Of a stretch of DNA of 64,000 nucleotides, positions 44,410-52,745 are shown one piece after another. Within the stretch, counting starts at the first letter, position 1, and each line of letters starts with the position of its first letter. The position numbers were made by a program, and so were the translations under genes. Below the pieces are notes generated by a model that saw only the letters and a list, made by a program, of their open reading frames with translations, was not told the origin of the DNA and ran no database searches. The stretch comes from Flavobacteriales bacterium (GTDB taxonomy: Bacteria > Bacteroidota > Bacteroidia > Flavobacteriales_F > PHOS-HE28): contig CP065018.1 in the NCBI GenBank assembly GCA_016700415.1, forward strand, positions 3,106,001 to 3,170,000. Reading direction: 5' to 3'.

Positions 44410-44818
44410 CCCGCGCATCGCTCCGCCGTTCTTTCCGCCGCAAGGCGGGGAGGGAGGAAAGTCCGGGCAGCATAGGGCACCGTGCTTCCTAACGGGAAGG
44501 GGTACCACTGGTGACGGTGGTGCCATGGAAAGTGCCACAGAAAGGGAAACCGCCGACCCGTCGCAAGACGGAGGTAAGGATGAAAAGGTGGGGTAAGAGC
44601 CCACCAGTGCCTCGTGTGAGCGGGGCAGCTTGGTAAACCCCACGGGCTGAAAGACCAAATAAGCCGGGGCTCCCGTCCTCGGACGGGATAAGGGCGGCCC
44701 GCTTGATCCCGGCGGGTAGGTCGATAGAGGTCCCGCGTGAGCGGGATCCCAGATAGATGGCGGAGCCTTCACTGCCGCAAGGCAGCGGAGGACAGGATCC
44801 GGCTTACAGGTGCGCGGG
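44410..44818 (+). ncRNA. rnpB: RNase P RNA (bacterial type A)
   Basis: The catalytic RNA of RNase P, which trims 5' leaders from tRNA precursors. The conserved P4 strand GAGGAAAGTCCGGGC lies near 44453, CAGAAAGGGAAACCGCC near 44536 and the closing ACAGGATCCGGCTTACAG near 44792. P1 can be drawn exactly: CCCGCGCA (44410-44417) pairs with TGCGCGGG (44811-44818), which sets both ends. Length is about 409 nt. A T-run and an intrinsic terminator follow. Confidence 0.97.
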
Positions 44819-44858
44819 TATTTTTTGAAAGGCCCCGGCGGGATGCTGGGGCCTTTCG
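44819..44858 (+). terminator. Terminator region of rnpB
   Basis: A TATTTTTT run directly follows P1. A GAAAGGCCCC / GGGGCCTTTC hairpin (44827-44857) comes next. Either or both could end the transcript. Confidence 0.8.
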
Positions 44859-45351
44859 TGTTTCATCACGGATGCCTGAGTTGGGAATAAGTGAACTAGT
44901 GCTGAGGAGTATGGGCACGAGCGTGGACGCACGCGCCAGTGCAGGCGCCTCCGTCATCCCGGGCCCCGACCCGGGTCGCACTAGAACGCGATCCGCGATT
45001 ACTCCGGACGCCAGTGATCAAGAACTAGTAGGACATCCCCCGCTGCCGCTTTTCTTCACTCAGGTTCCTGCACAAGTACTTCTCGTGCGGGGCCAAGATG
45101 CCCGGGATATCAGCGGTGGTGCCTATGCTGGTTTTGATCATGGGGGTGGGCATTGGCTTGATAGGGTAGCACGAGCGTGGACGCACGCGCCAGAGTGGGG
45201 GTGGACGCTCGCACTATTTCGGGACGCCGCCGAGCAACAGATAAGTTCTACCTCCCGCAGGGTCTCTCGCAGAGGACCCTGCGGTTGAGTGGTTGTAACG
45301 CAGGTACTGTGTTAACATGCAAGTGTCCTGTCGATTTATTTTCAACTATCT
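44859..45351. other. Gene-free repeat-rich stretch between rnpB and the IS110 gene
   Basis: I see no credible gene here. The stretch holds a 25-bp perfect direct repeat (GCACGAGCGTGGACGCACGC plus GCCAG) at 44915-44939 and 45169-45193. A REP-like palindrome, CCCGGGCCCCGACCCGGG, lies at about 44959-44976. A strong hairpin (CCGCAGGGTC / GACCCTGCGG) spans 45255-45284. A 44-codon open frame at 45032-45166 encodes a hydrophobic tail (ISAVVPMLVLIMGVGIGLIG) but has no good start and no context. The right end must include one terminus of the IS110 element. Confidence 0.6.
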
Positions 45352-46422
45352 TTAAACCTCCAAAGGAAGTTGCTGCAAAGCACTATCCTGTGTAGCCTGG
45401 GCATTGTTCCGGGCTACCTTTTTTTGGTGGTAGTCCTTCTCATAGACCAAGTCGTTTTTCCAGAGGGTGTACATCAGGATCAGTAGTTTACGCTGGACGG
45501 CCACCTGCGCCTTCATCGGTATCCCCGTTTTGGCCTTAATGCGCTCTTTCAACGCTTTGAACTCGGGAATGTGCTTGGATGCGCTCAAGGCGGGCATGTG
45601 CATGTGGTGGCGCATGTACCTGTTGCCCTTCTTGGAGATACGCGTCTTGCTTAGCACTGATGTGCCCGATTCATTGTGTACGATGTCGTAGCCAGCATAG
45701 CTGGTGAGCTGCTTGGCGCTTTTGAACTCTTTGAACCCGTTGGTCTCCGCCACTATGGCCGCCACTGTGGTGATGCCGCATCCCGGAATGGTGCGAAGTT
45801 TGTTCACCTTGGCTTCAATTTCCGGATCGCTCTTCACCACTTTCTCCATTTCCTTACTGAGTATCGCGATTTCCTTTTCCAGCACGGCAATGACCTTCTT
45901 GCTGCTCTTCTTGATATCCGCTGGTACACCATGCGCATAATCCTTGCTATGAAGGATGTTGGTGATGGCCGTCTTCTGTTCTTGTAGCTGTACCCGGTAG
46001 CGACTGAAATCGCGCATCCGCTTGATGACGAGTTCAGCCGGATTCCATGGCCGATGCTCTCGCTCCACACCGAAGCGGGCCAACAACTTGGCATCGATCG
46101 CATCGGTCTTCGACTTCGAATTCAGGCTTGCTGCGAAGTGCTTGAATTTGTTGGGCAGCACTACATGCACCTGCTTGCCGGCACGATGAAGGTGATGTGC
46201 CAGCTTTTCATGATACACTCCTGTGGCCTCCATCAGGAACACCAATGGTGCATTTTTGTCCATCTCACTGGTTGCCCATCTCACCAGTTGGTTGAAGCCT
46301 GTCTTCGCATTGTCGAACTTCTTCGCCGTGGTACAGGACAGCTTGTTATCTTCTCCTTTGGTGGCAAAGGCCACTTTGAAGTCATTTTTGGCGATGTCTA
46401 CTCCTACGCATTGTACTTTCAT
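45352..46422 (-). CDS. IS110-family transposase
   Basis: A 356-aa DEDD recombinase. The N-terminal RuvC-like domain has Asp in VGVDIAKNDFKVAF, Glu in LMEATGVYHEKLAHHL and the KTDAIDAKLLARF segment. The C-terminal transposase_20 domain has IPGCGITTVAAIVAE and the serine-bearing YAGYDIVHNESGTSVLSKT RISKKGNRYMR (broken here for length). These features define IS110 rather than any DDE family. The gene is intact, so the element may be active. ATG 46422 begins the conserved MKVQCVGVDIAKND; the ORF extends 17 codons further without similarity. In this family, target choice is directed by a bridge RNA from the element's non-coding end. Confidence 0.93.
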   Translation of the reverse strand: MKVQCVGVDIAKNDFKVAFATKGEDNKLSCTTAKKFDNAKTGFNQLVRWATSEMDKNAPLVFLMEATGVYHEKLAHHLHRAGKQVHVVLPNKFKHFAASLNSKSKTDAIDAKLLARFGVEREHRPWNPAELVIKRMRDFSRYRVQLQEQKTAITNILHSKDYAHGVPADIKKSSKKVIAVLEKEIAILSKEMEKVVKSDPEIEAKVNKLRTIPGCGITTVAAIVAETNGFKEFKSAKQLTSYAGYDIVHNESGTSVLSKTRISKKGNRYMRHHMHMPALSASKHIPEFKALKERIKAKTGIPMKAQVAVQRKLLILMYTLWKNDLVYEKDYHQKKVARNNAQATQDSALQQLPLEV

Positions 46423-46640
46423 CGTGTTGGGGGTTTGAACTGTGATCGAACGGATCCACGACATGTCACCCATCTCCCTATCGAAATTCCTTTTACTTTA
46501 TTCGGGCTCGATCGCTCGGCCTTAAGTACTGTTCCTTCTCTTGAAGATGCCAAGCGTGCAGGCCATTCCTGCGTCACGGTGTAGCGGAGTGCTCACCTAG
46601 GGTCCCATGGCCTTACACGCCGAGGCGGCACATCATGTAT
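46423..46640 (-). ncRNA. Candidate IS110 bridge RNA in the transposase leader
   Basis: Bridge RNAs are known from the non-coding end of IS110-group elements, upstream of the transposase. Here, on the minus strand, GCGTG...GGCCAT (near 46620-46607) can pair with ATGGCC..CACGC (near 46566-46554), forming a large stem-loop. A smaller CTTG/CAAG hairpin follows. No ORF fills the region. Target and donor loops cannot be assigned without the insertion-site sequences. The call rests on position and foldability only. Confidence 0.45.
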
Positions 46641-46771
46641 GAACATCAATGTAACCACCCGGATCGGACTGAACGGAGAACTCCGTCGTCTTCACTTCGG
46701 CAAACATAAAAGGGTCCCGAAGCGGAGACCGCTGCGGGAGGTGATTGGGAATAGGGCGCACATCCCCCATT

Positions 46772-47353
46772 CTACTTCTCATACCGATAGTGCCCAATGA
46801 TCCGATAGCTGAACAGGCAGTCCTCAAGCACTTGCCCCGTACCGATGTTGTGTACCATCAAATGCCGTTGGCGATCCCTTGATCTTTTGCTTGACACAAT
46901 GCCAATGTGTGTGATGCCGCCGCCCAAGTTCCAGCAAACGATGTCCCCTGGCTGATAGGTTTTTGGATCTTGGAGAAGGTCCTTCACGGTCCCATGCCTT
47001 GCGAAGAAGGTCATGAGGTTCGGGACACGCCGATGGTCGATGTTCTTGTCCGGCTGGCTCAAGCCCCAATTCTGTGGGTACTTCTTAAAATTGGACAGCA
47101 TGTCCACGTGGACTTCCTTTTGCAGGTCGATCCCCAGCTTTCTGTACGCTCGGATCACGATGTCGGTACATACGCCTTTGTCTGCCGGCACGTCACCGTT
47201 CGGATAGGCCAGTAGGAAATAAGTGGGGTCGTAGTGCACGACTTGTTTGGTCAGGACTTCGGCGGAGTCCGCGAGTTGGGCATAGAAGTCAGGTTGGCCT
47301 GAGGCTGAATTGAAGGCCAGTGCCCATAAGGATATGTGGAGCAGAGTTCTCAA
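46772..47353 (-). CDS. DUF1287-family secreted protein
   Basis: About 193 aa. The DUF1287 core is clear: GDVPADKGVCTDIVIRAYR (with the likely catalytic Cys), VHVDMLSNFKKYPQNWG, DHRRVPNLMTFF, YQPGDIVCWNLGGGITHIGIV and the His-bearing LMVHNIGTG. This NlpC/P60-like Cys-His arrangement suggests a peptidase or amidase acting outside the cytoplasm; the substrate is unknown. A signal-like SLWALAFNSASGQ precedes the core. No ATG lies near it, so TTG 47353 (MRTLLHIS) is the best start; the longer ORF upstream overlaps the divergent gene's promoter region. Confidence 0.82.
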   Translation of the reverse strand: MRTLLHISLWALAFNSASGQPDFYAQLADSAEVLTKQVVHYDPTYFLLAYPNGDVPADKGVCTDIVIRAYRKLGIDLQKEVHVDMLSNFKKYPQNWGLSQPDKNIDHRRVPNLMTFFARHGTVKDLLQDPKTYQPGDIVCWNLGGGITHIGIVSSKRSRDRQRHLMVHNIGTGQVLEDCLFSYRIIGHYRYEK

Positions 47354-47524
47354 GGTGCGGAGGTCAACCTTCTCTTGACGCAAAGGATAACGTGCAGAGG
47401 CCCCTGTAGTGTGTGTTCTTGCATGTTTTGTGCAAGGTAAACGAACGACCGATCCGAACGGGATGGTCGGAATGCCCGTTTTCCCAAGTCCTGTTGCCAA
47501 GTGCCCCGCCTCTTTTTCCACCGC

Positions 47525-47532
47525 TATTTTTG
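47525..47532 (+). promoter_or_regulatory. Bacteroidetes -7 element (TATTTTTG) at near-leaderless distance
   Basis: An exact TAnnTTTG match ending 4 nt before the GTG at 47537, the same distance as at the Smr gene. It supports GTG 47537 as the start. Confidence 0.55.
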
Positions 47533-47536
47533 CCAC

Positions 47537-48256
47537 GTGAAGTACAAGATCCTTTCCCTCTTTATCCTGCTCTTGGCCGGGCATAGCGCCTTCGCCCAGC
47601 AGGACATCATTGTAAAAGGCAAAGTCTCCGGCGGCGATGGCGAGCACGTCTTCTACGACCTGATGATCGTGAACCGGCGCATGCGCACGGGCACCTTCGC
47701 CAATACGGACGGGAGCTTCACCGCACGGGTGCAGCGCAACGACACCTTGCTCATCGGTGCGGGCGGCTACGTCACGCGCACCTTGCCCTTGGGGGAATTC
47801 CCGGACGAGGAGCTGGACAAGCTGCGGATCATCCTGCGGCCTTGGAGCATCGACCTGCAGCCCGTGGCCATTTTACCGGAGCGCACGCTGAGGCAGATCC
47901 AGGCGGACATCGCCAAGCTCGGCTACAGCGAGAAGGACTACCGCGAGACCGGCGTCAACGCCTTTGAAAGCCCGATCACCTTCCTCTACCAGGAATTCAG
48001 CAAGCGGGAACGCAGCAAGCGTGCCGTGGCGCAGCTGGAGAACGAGGACATGAAGCGGGAGCTCCTTCGGGAATTGCTACAGCAGTATGTGGACTACGGC
48101 ATCATCAACCTCAGCAACGACAGCTTCGACGATTTCATCGATTTCTGCGCCGTGCCGGAAGAGGTGATCAAAGGGCTGTCGCAGTACGACTTCCTCGTCT
48201 ACGTGAAGAAGAAGTACGAGCTCTACACCAGCCTAGGCCCCACGCGGCAGCACTGA
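47537..48256 (+). CDS. Secreted protein with carboxypeptidase-regulatory-like domain
   Basis: A 239-aa exported protein. The signal peptide (YKILSLFILLLAGHSAFAQ) is followed by a CarboxypepD_reg-like beta sandwich (DIIVKGKVSGGDGEHVFYDL ... NTDGSFTARVQRNDTLLIGA), a domain common in Bacteroidetes surface proteins. The C-terminal half is helical and charged (FSKRERSKRAVAQLENEDMK) without a recognised family. GTG 47537 is chosen because it begins the signal peptide and lies just after a -7 element. It overlaps the next gene by one base (TGATG), so the two are coupled. Confidence 0.78.
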   Translation: MKYKILSLFILLLAGHSAFAQQDIIVKGKVSGGDGEHVFYDLMIVNRRMRTGTFANTDGSFTARVQRNDTLLIGAGGYVTRTLPLGEFPDEELDKLRIILRPWSIDLQPVAILPERTLRQIQADIAKLGYSEKDYRETGVNAFESPITFLYQEFSKRERSKRAVAQLENEDMKRELLRELLQQYVDYGIINLSNDSFDDFIDFCAVPEEVIKGLSQYDFLVYVKKKYELYTSLGPTRQH

Positions 48257-49206
48257 TGCGGTGGGGCGTAGCGCCCGTAGTGGCCTTGTGTTTGGCGCTG
48301 TTTCCACAGAAGCAGGCCCATGCACAGACGGACACCATCACGAACGTCTACCAGCTTGCCGACCTGGTGATCCACGGCCGCGCGGAAGGGCTGGACCTGG
48401 AGGGTTTCATGCGGCAGGTGAAGGAGGACACGAGCTTCCTGCACGCATTTCTGAACATGCGCTACTTCCCGCACGCCGTGAAGAGCGGGCTGCTGGTCCG
48501 CAACAAGGGCGAAAAGGAAACGGCGAACATGTACCGGCAGGGACGTTTGGTGCGCACCGGACCGAACGCCGAGCTGCGCGTGGACAGCACCAGCGAAACC
48601 GGCAAGCTGCGCTCCCGGAACGGCGACATGCGCTACATCACCGCCGAGCTTTATGACGACCTCTTCTGGCCCACGGGCCAATGGCGCGCGGACAACAGCA
48701 TCGCGAGTTACGAGCAAGGGCAGCGCGGCGGCGGGCGCATCGAGAAGTACAAGGACCAGCTGAAGAAGTTCATGTTCAACCCCGGGCAGGAGATCGCCAA
48801 CGTGCCCTTCATCGGTGACAAGCTGGCGCTCTTCGACCCGACGATGACGCCGTATTACGACTACACCATCGGTACCAGCTTCCGGAACGGGCACACCTGC
48901 TGGCAGTTCAGCGCCGTGGCGAAGGACAGCCTCAACGGCAAGCGCGCCGATGACGATGCCACGGTGATCAAGACCATGCACACCTGGTTCGACCAAAGCA
49001 GCATGCAGGTGATCGCTCGCGAATACCGCATCCTGAACGCCTCGATGATCCTGGATTTCGACATCAGCATCCTGGTGGACAACACGGTTGTCGCCGGGGA
49101 GCTGGTGCCCACCTTCATCCGCTACGACGGCGATTGGGACATTCCTTTCAAGAAGCGGGAGCTGGTGCGGTTCTGGTTGGCGATGAAGGACTGGAAGGTG
49201 GAGTGA
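48256..49206 (+). CDS. Secreted protein of unknown function, 316 aa
   Basis: A signal peptide (VVALCLALFPQKQAHAQ) is followed by a mixed alpha/beta body with no recognised domain. The body has stretches such as MRYITAELYDDLFWPTGQWR and LDFDISILVDNTVVAGELVP, similar to Bacteroidetes outer-membrane-associated proteins of unknown role. It is translationally coupled to the CarboxypepD_reg-like gene upstream, so the two products probably act together. It ends 8 nt from the convergent acyltransferase gene. Confidence 0.7.
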   Translation: MRWGVAPVVALCLALFPQKQAHAQTDTITNVYQLADLVIHGRAEGLDLEGFMRQVKEDTSFLHAFLNMRYFPHAVKSGLLVRNKGEKETANMYRQGRLVRTGPNAELRVDSTSETGKLRSRNGDMRYITAELYDDLFWPTGQWRADNSIASYEQGQRGGGRIEKYKDQLKKFMFNPGQEIANVPFIGDKLALFDPTMTPYYDYTIGTSFRNGHTCWQFSAVAKDSLNGKRADDDATVIKTMHTWFDQSSMQVIAREYRILNASMILDFDISILVDNTVVAGELVPTFIRYDGDWDIPFKKRELVRFWLAMKDWKVE

Positions 49207-49213
49207 AGCTGCG

Positions 49214-50305
49214 TCACTGGCCGTGCACCGGAGCGGCGATCGTCGGCTTCTCGAACGCGAAGAACTTCTTCAGCTTCAGGAACCGCTCCTCGATGAGGTG
49301 GTAGCTCAGCGCCGCTACGACATAGGTGAGGAGGAAGCGGATCCCGATGTTCAGCGGAATGGATCCGGTGTCGATGTAGCGGGAACAGATGAAGAAGATG
49401 ATCGGGTGGTAGACGTAAAGGCCGTAGCTCACTTTTCCGGTGTAGCTGAAGAACCGGGTCTTGAGGACGGCATTGACCGGATGGCCGGAGCGAAGGGAGA
49501 GCACGGCGCCGATCAGCGCGAAGTAGATCAACGAAACGAAGAGGTATTTGAACACTTGGACGTAGAGGGCGCCCGCACCGGAGAAGCTGGTCCAGATGAG
49601 GGCCGTGGGAATGGCGACGGCGACGATCAGCAGGAAGAACCACTTGAAGTTGGCGGGCTGGAAGGCGTTCCTCAGTTCCAGTAGCGCCAACGCCGACCCG
49701 ATGGCCAAGGCGTCGAAGCGGGTGAAGGTGAAGTAGAACACCTCATAGCCGTGGGAGAACATGTACGCCCGGAGCAGCAAGGCGAACAGCACGATGCCCA
49801 GGATCAGCTTGAGCAGGCCTTTCCGCGAAAGGAAGAGCACGGCAAGAGGCCAGAACAGGTAATAGTGCTCCTCCACGGCCAGCGACCAGAAGTGCCCCGG
49901 CCCCACCGTGTTCCAGTTGAAGGTGATCGCGAAGTCCTGCAGGTATGTCAGGTAGGGGAGCTGCTGGTGCAATGTCGCCGGCTGGACGGGGATGAAGTGG
50001 GGAAGTACGTAATAGGTGAGGATGAGAAAGAGGTAGTAGAGCGGGAAGATCCGCAGCGTCCGGCGCACGTAGAAATTCTTGAAGTAGCCTTCCTGCGCCT
50101 TGGTATGGATCAGGATCCGGGTGATCAAAAACCCCGACAGGACGAAGAAGAGGTCCACACCGGTCTGGCCGAAGTAGGACAGTTTGTTAATGATCGGTGC
50201 CGCCCCTTCCACCGGGTTGAAACCGTGGAAGAAGTGAAAGACCATGACCAACAACGCCGCGATGCCCCTGACGCCGTCCAGGTTTTTGTAGTAGGGCAGC
50301 TTCAT
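49214..50305 (-). CDS. OafA/YrhL-type membrane acyltransferase
   Basis: An acyltransferase-3 family integral membrane protein (363 aa, about ten TM segments) that O-acylates surface or exported glycans. The N-terminal catalytic region reads NLDGVRGIAALLVMVFHFFHG, with the conserved Arg and His; later LSGFLITRILI and WSLAVEEHYYLFWPL are typical. The substrate cannot be inferred; no polysaccharide genes are adjacent. It stands alone between a secreted protein gene and trxB. Confidence 0.92.
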   Translation of the reverse strand: MKLPYYKNLDGVRGIAALLVMVFHFFHGFNPVEGAAPIINKLSYFGQTGVDLFFVLSGFLITRILIHTKAQEGYFKNFYVRRTLRIFPLYYLFLILTYYVLPHFIPVQPATLHQQLPYLTYLQDFAITFNWNTVGPGHFWSLAVEEHYYLFWPLAVLFLSRKGLLKLILGIVLFALLLRAYMFSHGYEVFYFTFTRFDALAIGSALALLELRNAFQPANFKWFFLLIVAVAIPTALIWTSFSGAGALYVQVFKYLFVSLIYFALIGAVLSLRSGHPVNAVLKTRFFSYTGKVSYGLYVYHPIIFFICSRYIDTGSIPLNIGIRFLLTYVVAALSYHLIEERFLKLKKFFAFEKPTIAAPVHGQ

Positions 50306-50471
50306 GTACGGGGCGGTGGTGCAGGAGAATTCAAGGTCCGGGGCCGTGGAACGGGCGGTCCGTGGCGGGAAATGTATAAAGAAGTGGAGCGCTCCACTGT
50401 TATAGGCATGACAAGGGCCACGGCCCGAAGTAGTCGTTGCCCACGATCACGCGGTCAGGGCCGGATCGCGC

Positions 50472-51422
50472 TCAATGCACCCCTTCTGCGGCCAAGTAAC
50501 GCTCGGCATCCAGTGCGGCCATGCAGCCCGTGCCGGCGCTGGTGACGGCCTGGCGGTAGACGCGGTCGGCGGCATCGCCGGAGACGAAGACGCCGGGGAT
50601 CTTGGTACTGGTGCGGTCCGGGACGTGCTTGAGGTAGCCTTGCGGGTCCATGTCCAGCCAGTCCTTGAAGAGTTCCGTGGCGGGCGTGTGGCCGATGGCC
50701 ATGAACAGGCCGGAGACATCCAGCTTGCGCTCCTCGCCGGTCTTGTTGTTCACGGCGATGATGCCCTCCACGACCTGGTCGCCGAGCACGTCCTTCACCT
50801 CGTGGTTGTACAGCACCTCGATCTGCGGGGTGTTCATCACGCGGTGTACCATGGCCTTGCTGGCGCGGAATTCGTCGCGGCGCACGAGCATGTAGACCTT
50901 GGGGCAGAGCTTGGCGAGGTAGGTGGCTTCCTCCGCGGCGGAATCGCCGGCGCCCACCAGTGCCACCGTCTGGCCTTTGTAGAAGAAGCCGTCGCACACG
51001 GCGCAGGCCGTCACGCCGCCACCGATGTCGCGGAGGCGGATCTCGTTGGGCAGCCCGAGCCACTTGGCACTGGCCCCTGTGGCGATGATCACCGTGCGGG
51101 CATGGATCTCGGTCTTCTCGTCCACCCAGACCTTGTGCATCGGTCCTGTGAAGTCCACCTTGGTCACCCATCCGCTGCGCACATCGGTCTTGAAGCGCTG
51201 GGCCTGTTTCTTCAGGTCCTCCATCATCTCGGGGCCGCTGCGGCCGTCCGGGTAGCCGGGGTAATTGTCCACATCGGTGGTCTGTGTGAGCTGGCCACCG
51301 GGCACAGGGCCTTCGATCACTACCGGCTTCAGGTCGGCACGTGCGGCGTAGATGGCGGCGGAGTATGCGGCGGGGCCGGATCCGATGATCAGGCAATCGA
51401 GGGTTTCAGGCGTATTGCTCAT
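50472..51422 (-). CDS. trxB: Thioredoxin-disulfide reductase
   Basis: An FAD/NADPH enzyme that keeps thioredoxin reduced. Its 316 aa are normal for the family. FAD motif GSGPAAYSAAIYAAR (15-29), redox pair Cys140-AVC-Cys143 followed by DGFFYKG, NADPH motif VGAGDSAAEEATYLAK and the C-terminal FVSGDAADRVYRQAVTSAGTG are all present. It is preceded by a TTGTCAG heptamer element that separates it from the DUF4249 gene. Confidence 0.95.
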   Translation of the reverse strand: MSNTPETLDCLIIGSGPAAYSAAIYAARADLKPVVIEGPVPGGQLTQTTDVDNYPGYPDGRSGPEMMEDLKKQAQRFKTDVRSGWVTKVDFTGPMHKVWVDEKTEIHARTVIIATGASAKWLGLPNEIRLRDIGGGVTACAVCDGFFYKGQTVALVGAGDSAAEEATYLAKLCPKVYMLVRRDEFRASKAMVHRVMNTPQIEVLYNHEVKDVLGDQVVEGIIAVNNKTGEERKLDVSGLFMAIGHTPATELFKDWLDMDPQGYLKHVPDRTSTKIPGVFVSGDAADRVYRQAVTSAGTGCMAALDAERYLAAEGVH

Positions 51423-51479
51423 GTTTTTCAGGGAACGGCCAATTCGGTAGGCGGCGCGAATTTACTTCGCTGGGGTTAG

Positions 51480-51617
51480 TTGTCAGTTGTCCGTTGTCAG
51501 TTGTCCGGACCGACGGCACGGGCGCCAAGCCCAGCACCAGCTTTCGGCCTGCTCAAAAGGTACCGGTACATCGTCGCCCCCCATTGAGAACGCCTGGCAA
51601 CCGACAACCGACAACTA
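51480..51617. repeat. TTGTCAG heptamer arrays as an inverted pair
   Basis: Four heptamers (TTGTCAG TTGTCCG TTGTCAG TTGTCCG) at 51480-51507 and an inverted set (GCAACCGACAACCGACAACT) ending at 51616 enclose about 85 bp. The inner edge of the right arm reads AACGCCTGGCAAC, matching the right arm at 63.79 kb. The element fills the trxB-DUF4249 gap. Confidence 0.75.
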
Positions 51618-51619
51618 CG

Positions 51620-52579
51620 TCAAGGCAAACAAATAATAGTGTCCAAGTAAACACCCCTCCCCGCCCAGATCCCCAGCCCCCCGGTGATGTTGGTCTTCAC
51701 GTTCGCCGGGGTGCTGAAGAGGTCGCCGAGCGAGCCCACGTTCGTATCGTAGGAGCTGTAGAAATCGTACTCCTTCCGGCCGATGCTCAGGGCCTTCACG
51801 GCGATAGTGTCACCGACCTTGAAGAAGCCCTTCTCCTCGTTGTTGTCATCGGTGTTCCCGGCGAAATACTGTTGCCCGCGGACCTCGGTGAAGTCGAAGG
51901 TGAGGCCGTTGATGTACTGGTCGTTGTAGGTGCTCCCCAAAGGCGAGATGTAGTTGGGGTCCTTCACCTCCCCGTTGGCGCGGTGGTTGATGCGCTGAGC
52001 CATCCAGCGGTAGCCATTGCCCATGGTGTCCGGGTCCGTAATGCGCGCCCAGGCATAGCCGAGGCTGTCGTCACCGGATGTCTGCAGAGCCAGCTGGAAC
52101 CAGACGGAATCCAACGCCACCGGCTCCGGGATGGTGCTGACAGCTGAAAGCGTCTTCCCCTCCGCGTTGATGTCCAGCCGGTAGGTGCGGCCGATGATGC
52201 CGACGTATGCCGGGTTGGCAGAGGTATAAATGCAGATGTTGGCCGCAGCGAGCAGCACCGGGCTCAGGCCCGTAGCCTCCGCCGCAAGGGCGATCGAGGC
52301 GGAGTCCAAAATGCTGCTGCACACTTGGTCCAGTGCCCAGGTCTCACCGTTGCTGGTCACCGTGACCGTGGCCCCGCTGACGAACATGTTGGCAATGGAA
52401 TTGAGGTCAGTGGGGGAGAAGAAGGATTGCGTGCGGGTAAGGATCACGAAGGGCGGCATGCCCGGCTCGATGGTGCCTTCCACCACGAGCTGCTCCGGCA
52501 CCTGCGGCAGGTCCACGGTGATGTCCTTCTCGCAGGAAGTAAGGAAGAGGAGAAGTAGGGCGAGCGGCAGGAGCTTCAT
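51620..52579 (-). CDS. DUF4249-family outer-membrane lipoprotein
   Basis: A 319-aa lipoprotein (MKLLPLALLLLFLTSCEKD, lipobox LTSC). The N-terminal PEQLVVEGTIEPGMPPFVIL and the Ig-like fold are typical of DUF4249, a Bacteroidetes family almost always encoded next to a TonB-dependent receptor. It presumably acts as an accessory surface component of that receptor, here the gene upstream. ATG 52579 starts the signal peptide. The stop lies 2-3 nt from a heptamer array. Confidence 0.88.
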   Translation of the reverse strand: MKLLPLALLLLFLTSCEKDITVDLPQVPEQLVVEGTIEPGMPPFVILTRTQSFFSPTDLNSIANMFVSGATVTVTSNGETWALDQVCSSILDSASIALAAEATGLSPVLLAAANICIYTSANPAYVGIIGRTYRLDINAEGKTLSAVSTIPEPVALDSVWFQLALQTSGDDSLGYAWARITDPDTMGNGYRWMAQRINHRANGEVKDPNYISPLGSTYNDQYINGLTFDFTEVRGQQYFAGNTDDNNEEKGFFKVGDTIAVKALSIGRKEYDFYSSYDTNVGSLGDLFSTPANVKTNITGGLGIWAGRGVYLDTIICLP

Positions 52580-52598
52580 TTTCCGGAGGTTCGTGTTC

Positions 52599-52689
52599 GG
52601 TATTGGGTATTGGGTACCGAGTACCGGGTATAGAGTAAGGGAACTGGGCATTGCGTACCCTGTACGCTATACCCTGTACCCTGTACCGT
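52599..52689. repeat. GGGTATT heptanucleotide arrays as an inverted pair
   Basis: Heptamers GGTATTG GGTATTG GGTACCG AGTACCG GGTATAG run from 52599. An inverted set (GTACCCT GTACGCT ATACCCT GTACCCT GTACCGT) runs to 52689. It lies between the DUF4249 gene and the receptor gene. Confidence 0.75.
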
Positions 52690-52705
52690 TCCGATCAACT
52701 TTCGC

Positions 52706-52745
52706 ATTTCTCCCTGTTCTCTGTGCCTCTGTGGTGAACCTTTCT
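52706..52745. repeat. CTCTGTG-type short array
   Basis: TCTCTGTGCCTCTGTGGTGAA, broken here as TCTCTGTGCCTCTGTGG then TGAA, is a repeat type common between genes of environmental bacteria. It abuts the stop of the receptor gene. Confidence 0.4.

Larger units (their letters stand above)
45285..46640 (-). mobile_element. IS110-family insertion sequence (ends estimated)
   Basis: The element comprises the IS110-type transposase (45352-46422) plus non-coding ends. IS110 elements have no clear terminal inverted repeats and usually make no target duplication, so the exact ends cannot be read. The ~200-nt region upstream of the transposase is structured and is the likely leader end. The short region downstream of the stop is the other end. 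The element sits between rnpB and the DUF1287 gene. Confidence 0.6.

Noticed and set aside
45032..45166. 44-codon frame ending in a hydrophobic tail near the IS110 element
   Set aside because: No convincing start, promoter or homologue; the surrounding region is repetitive.
46633..46827. 64-codon minus-strand ORF overlapping the end of the DUF1287 gene
   Set aside because: Composition is random-looking and it overlaps a supported gene and the IS110 leader.
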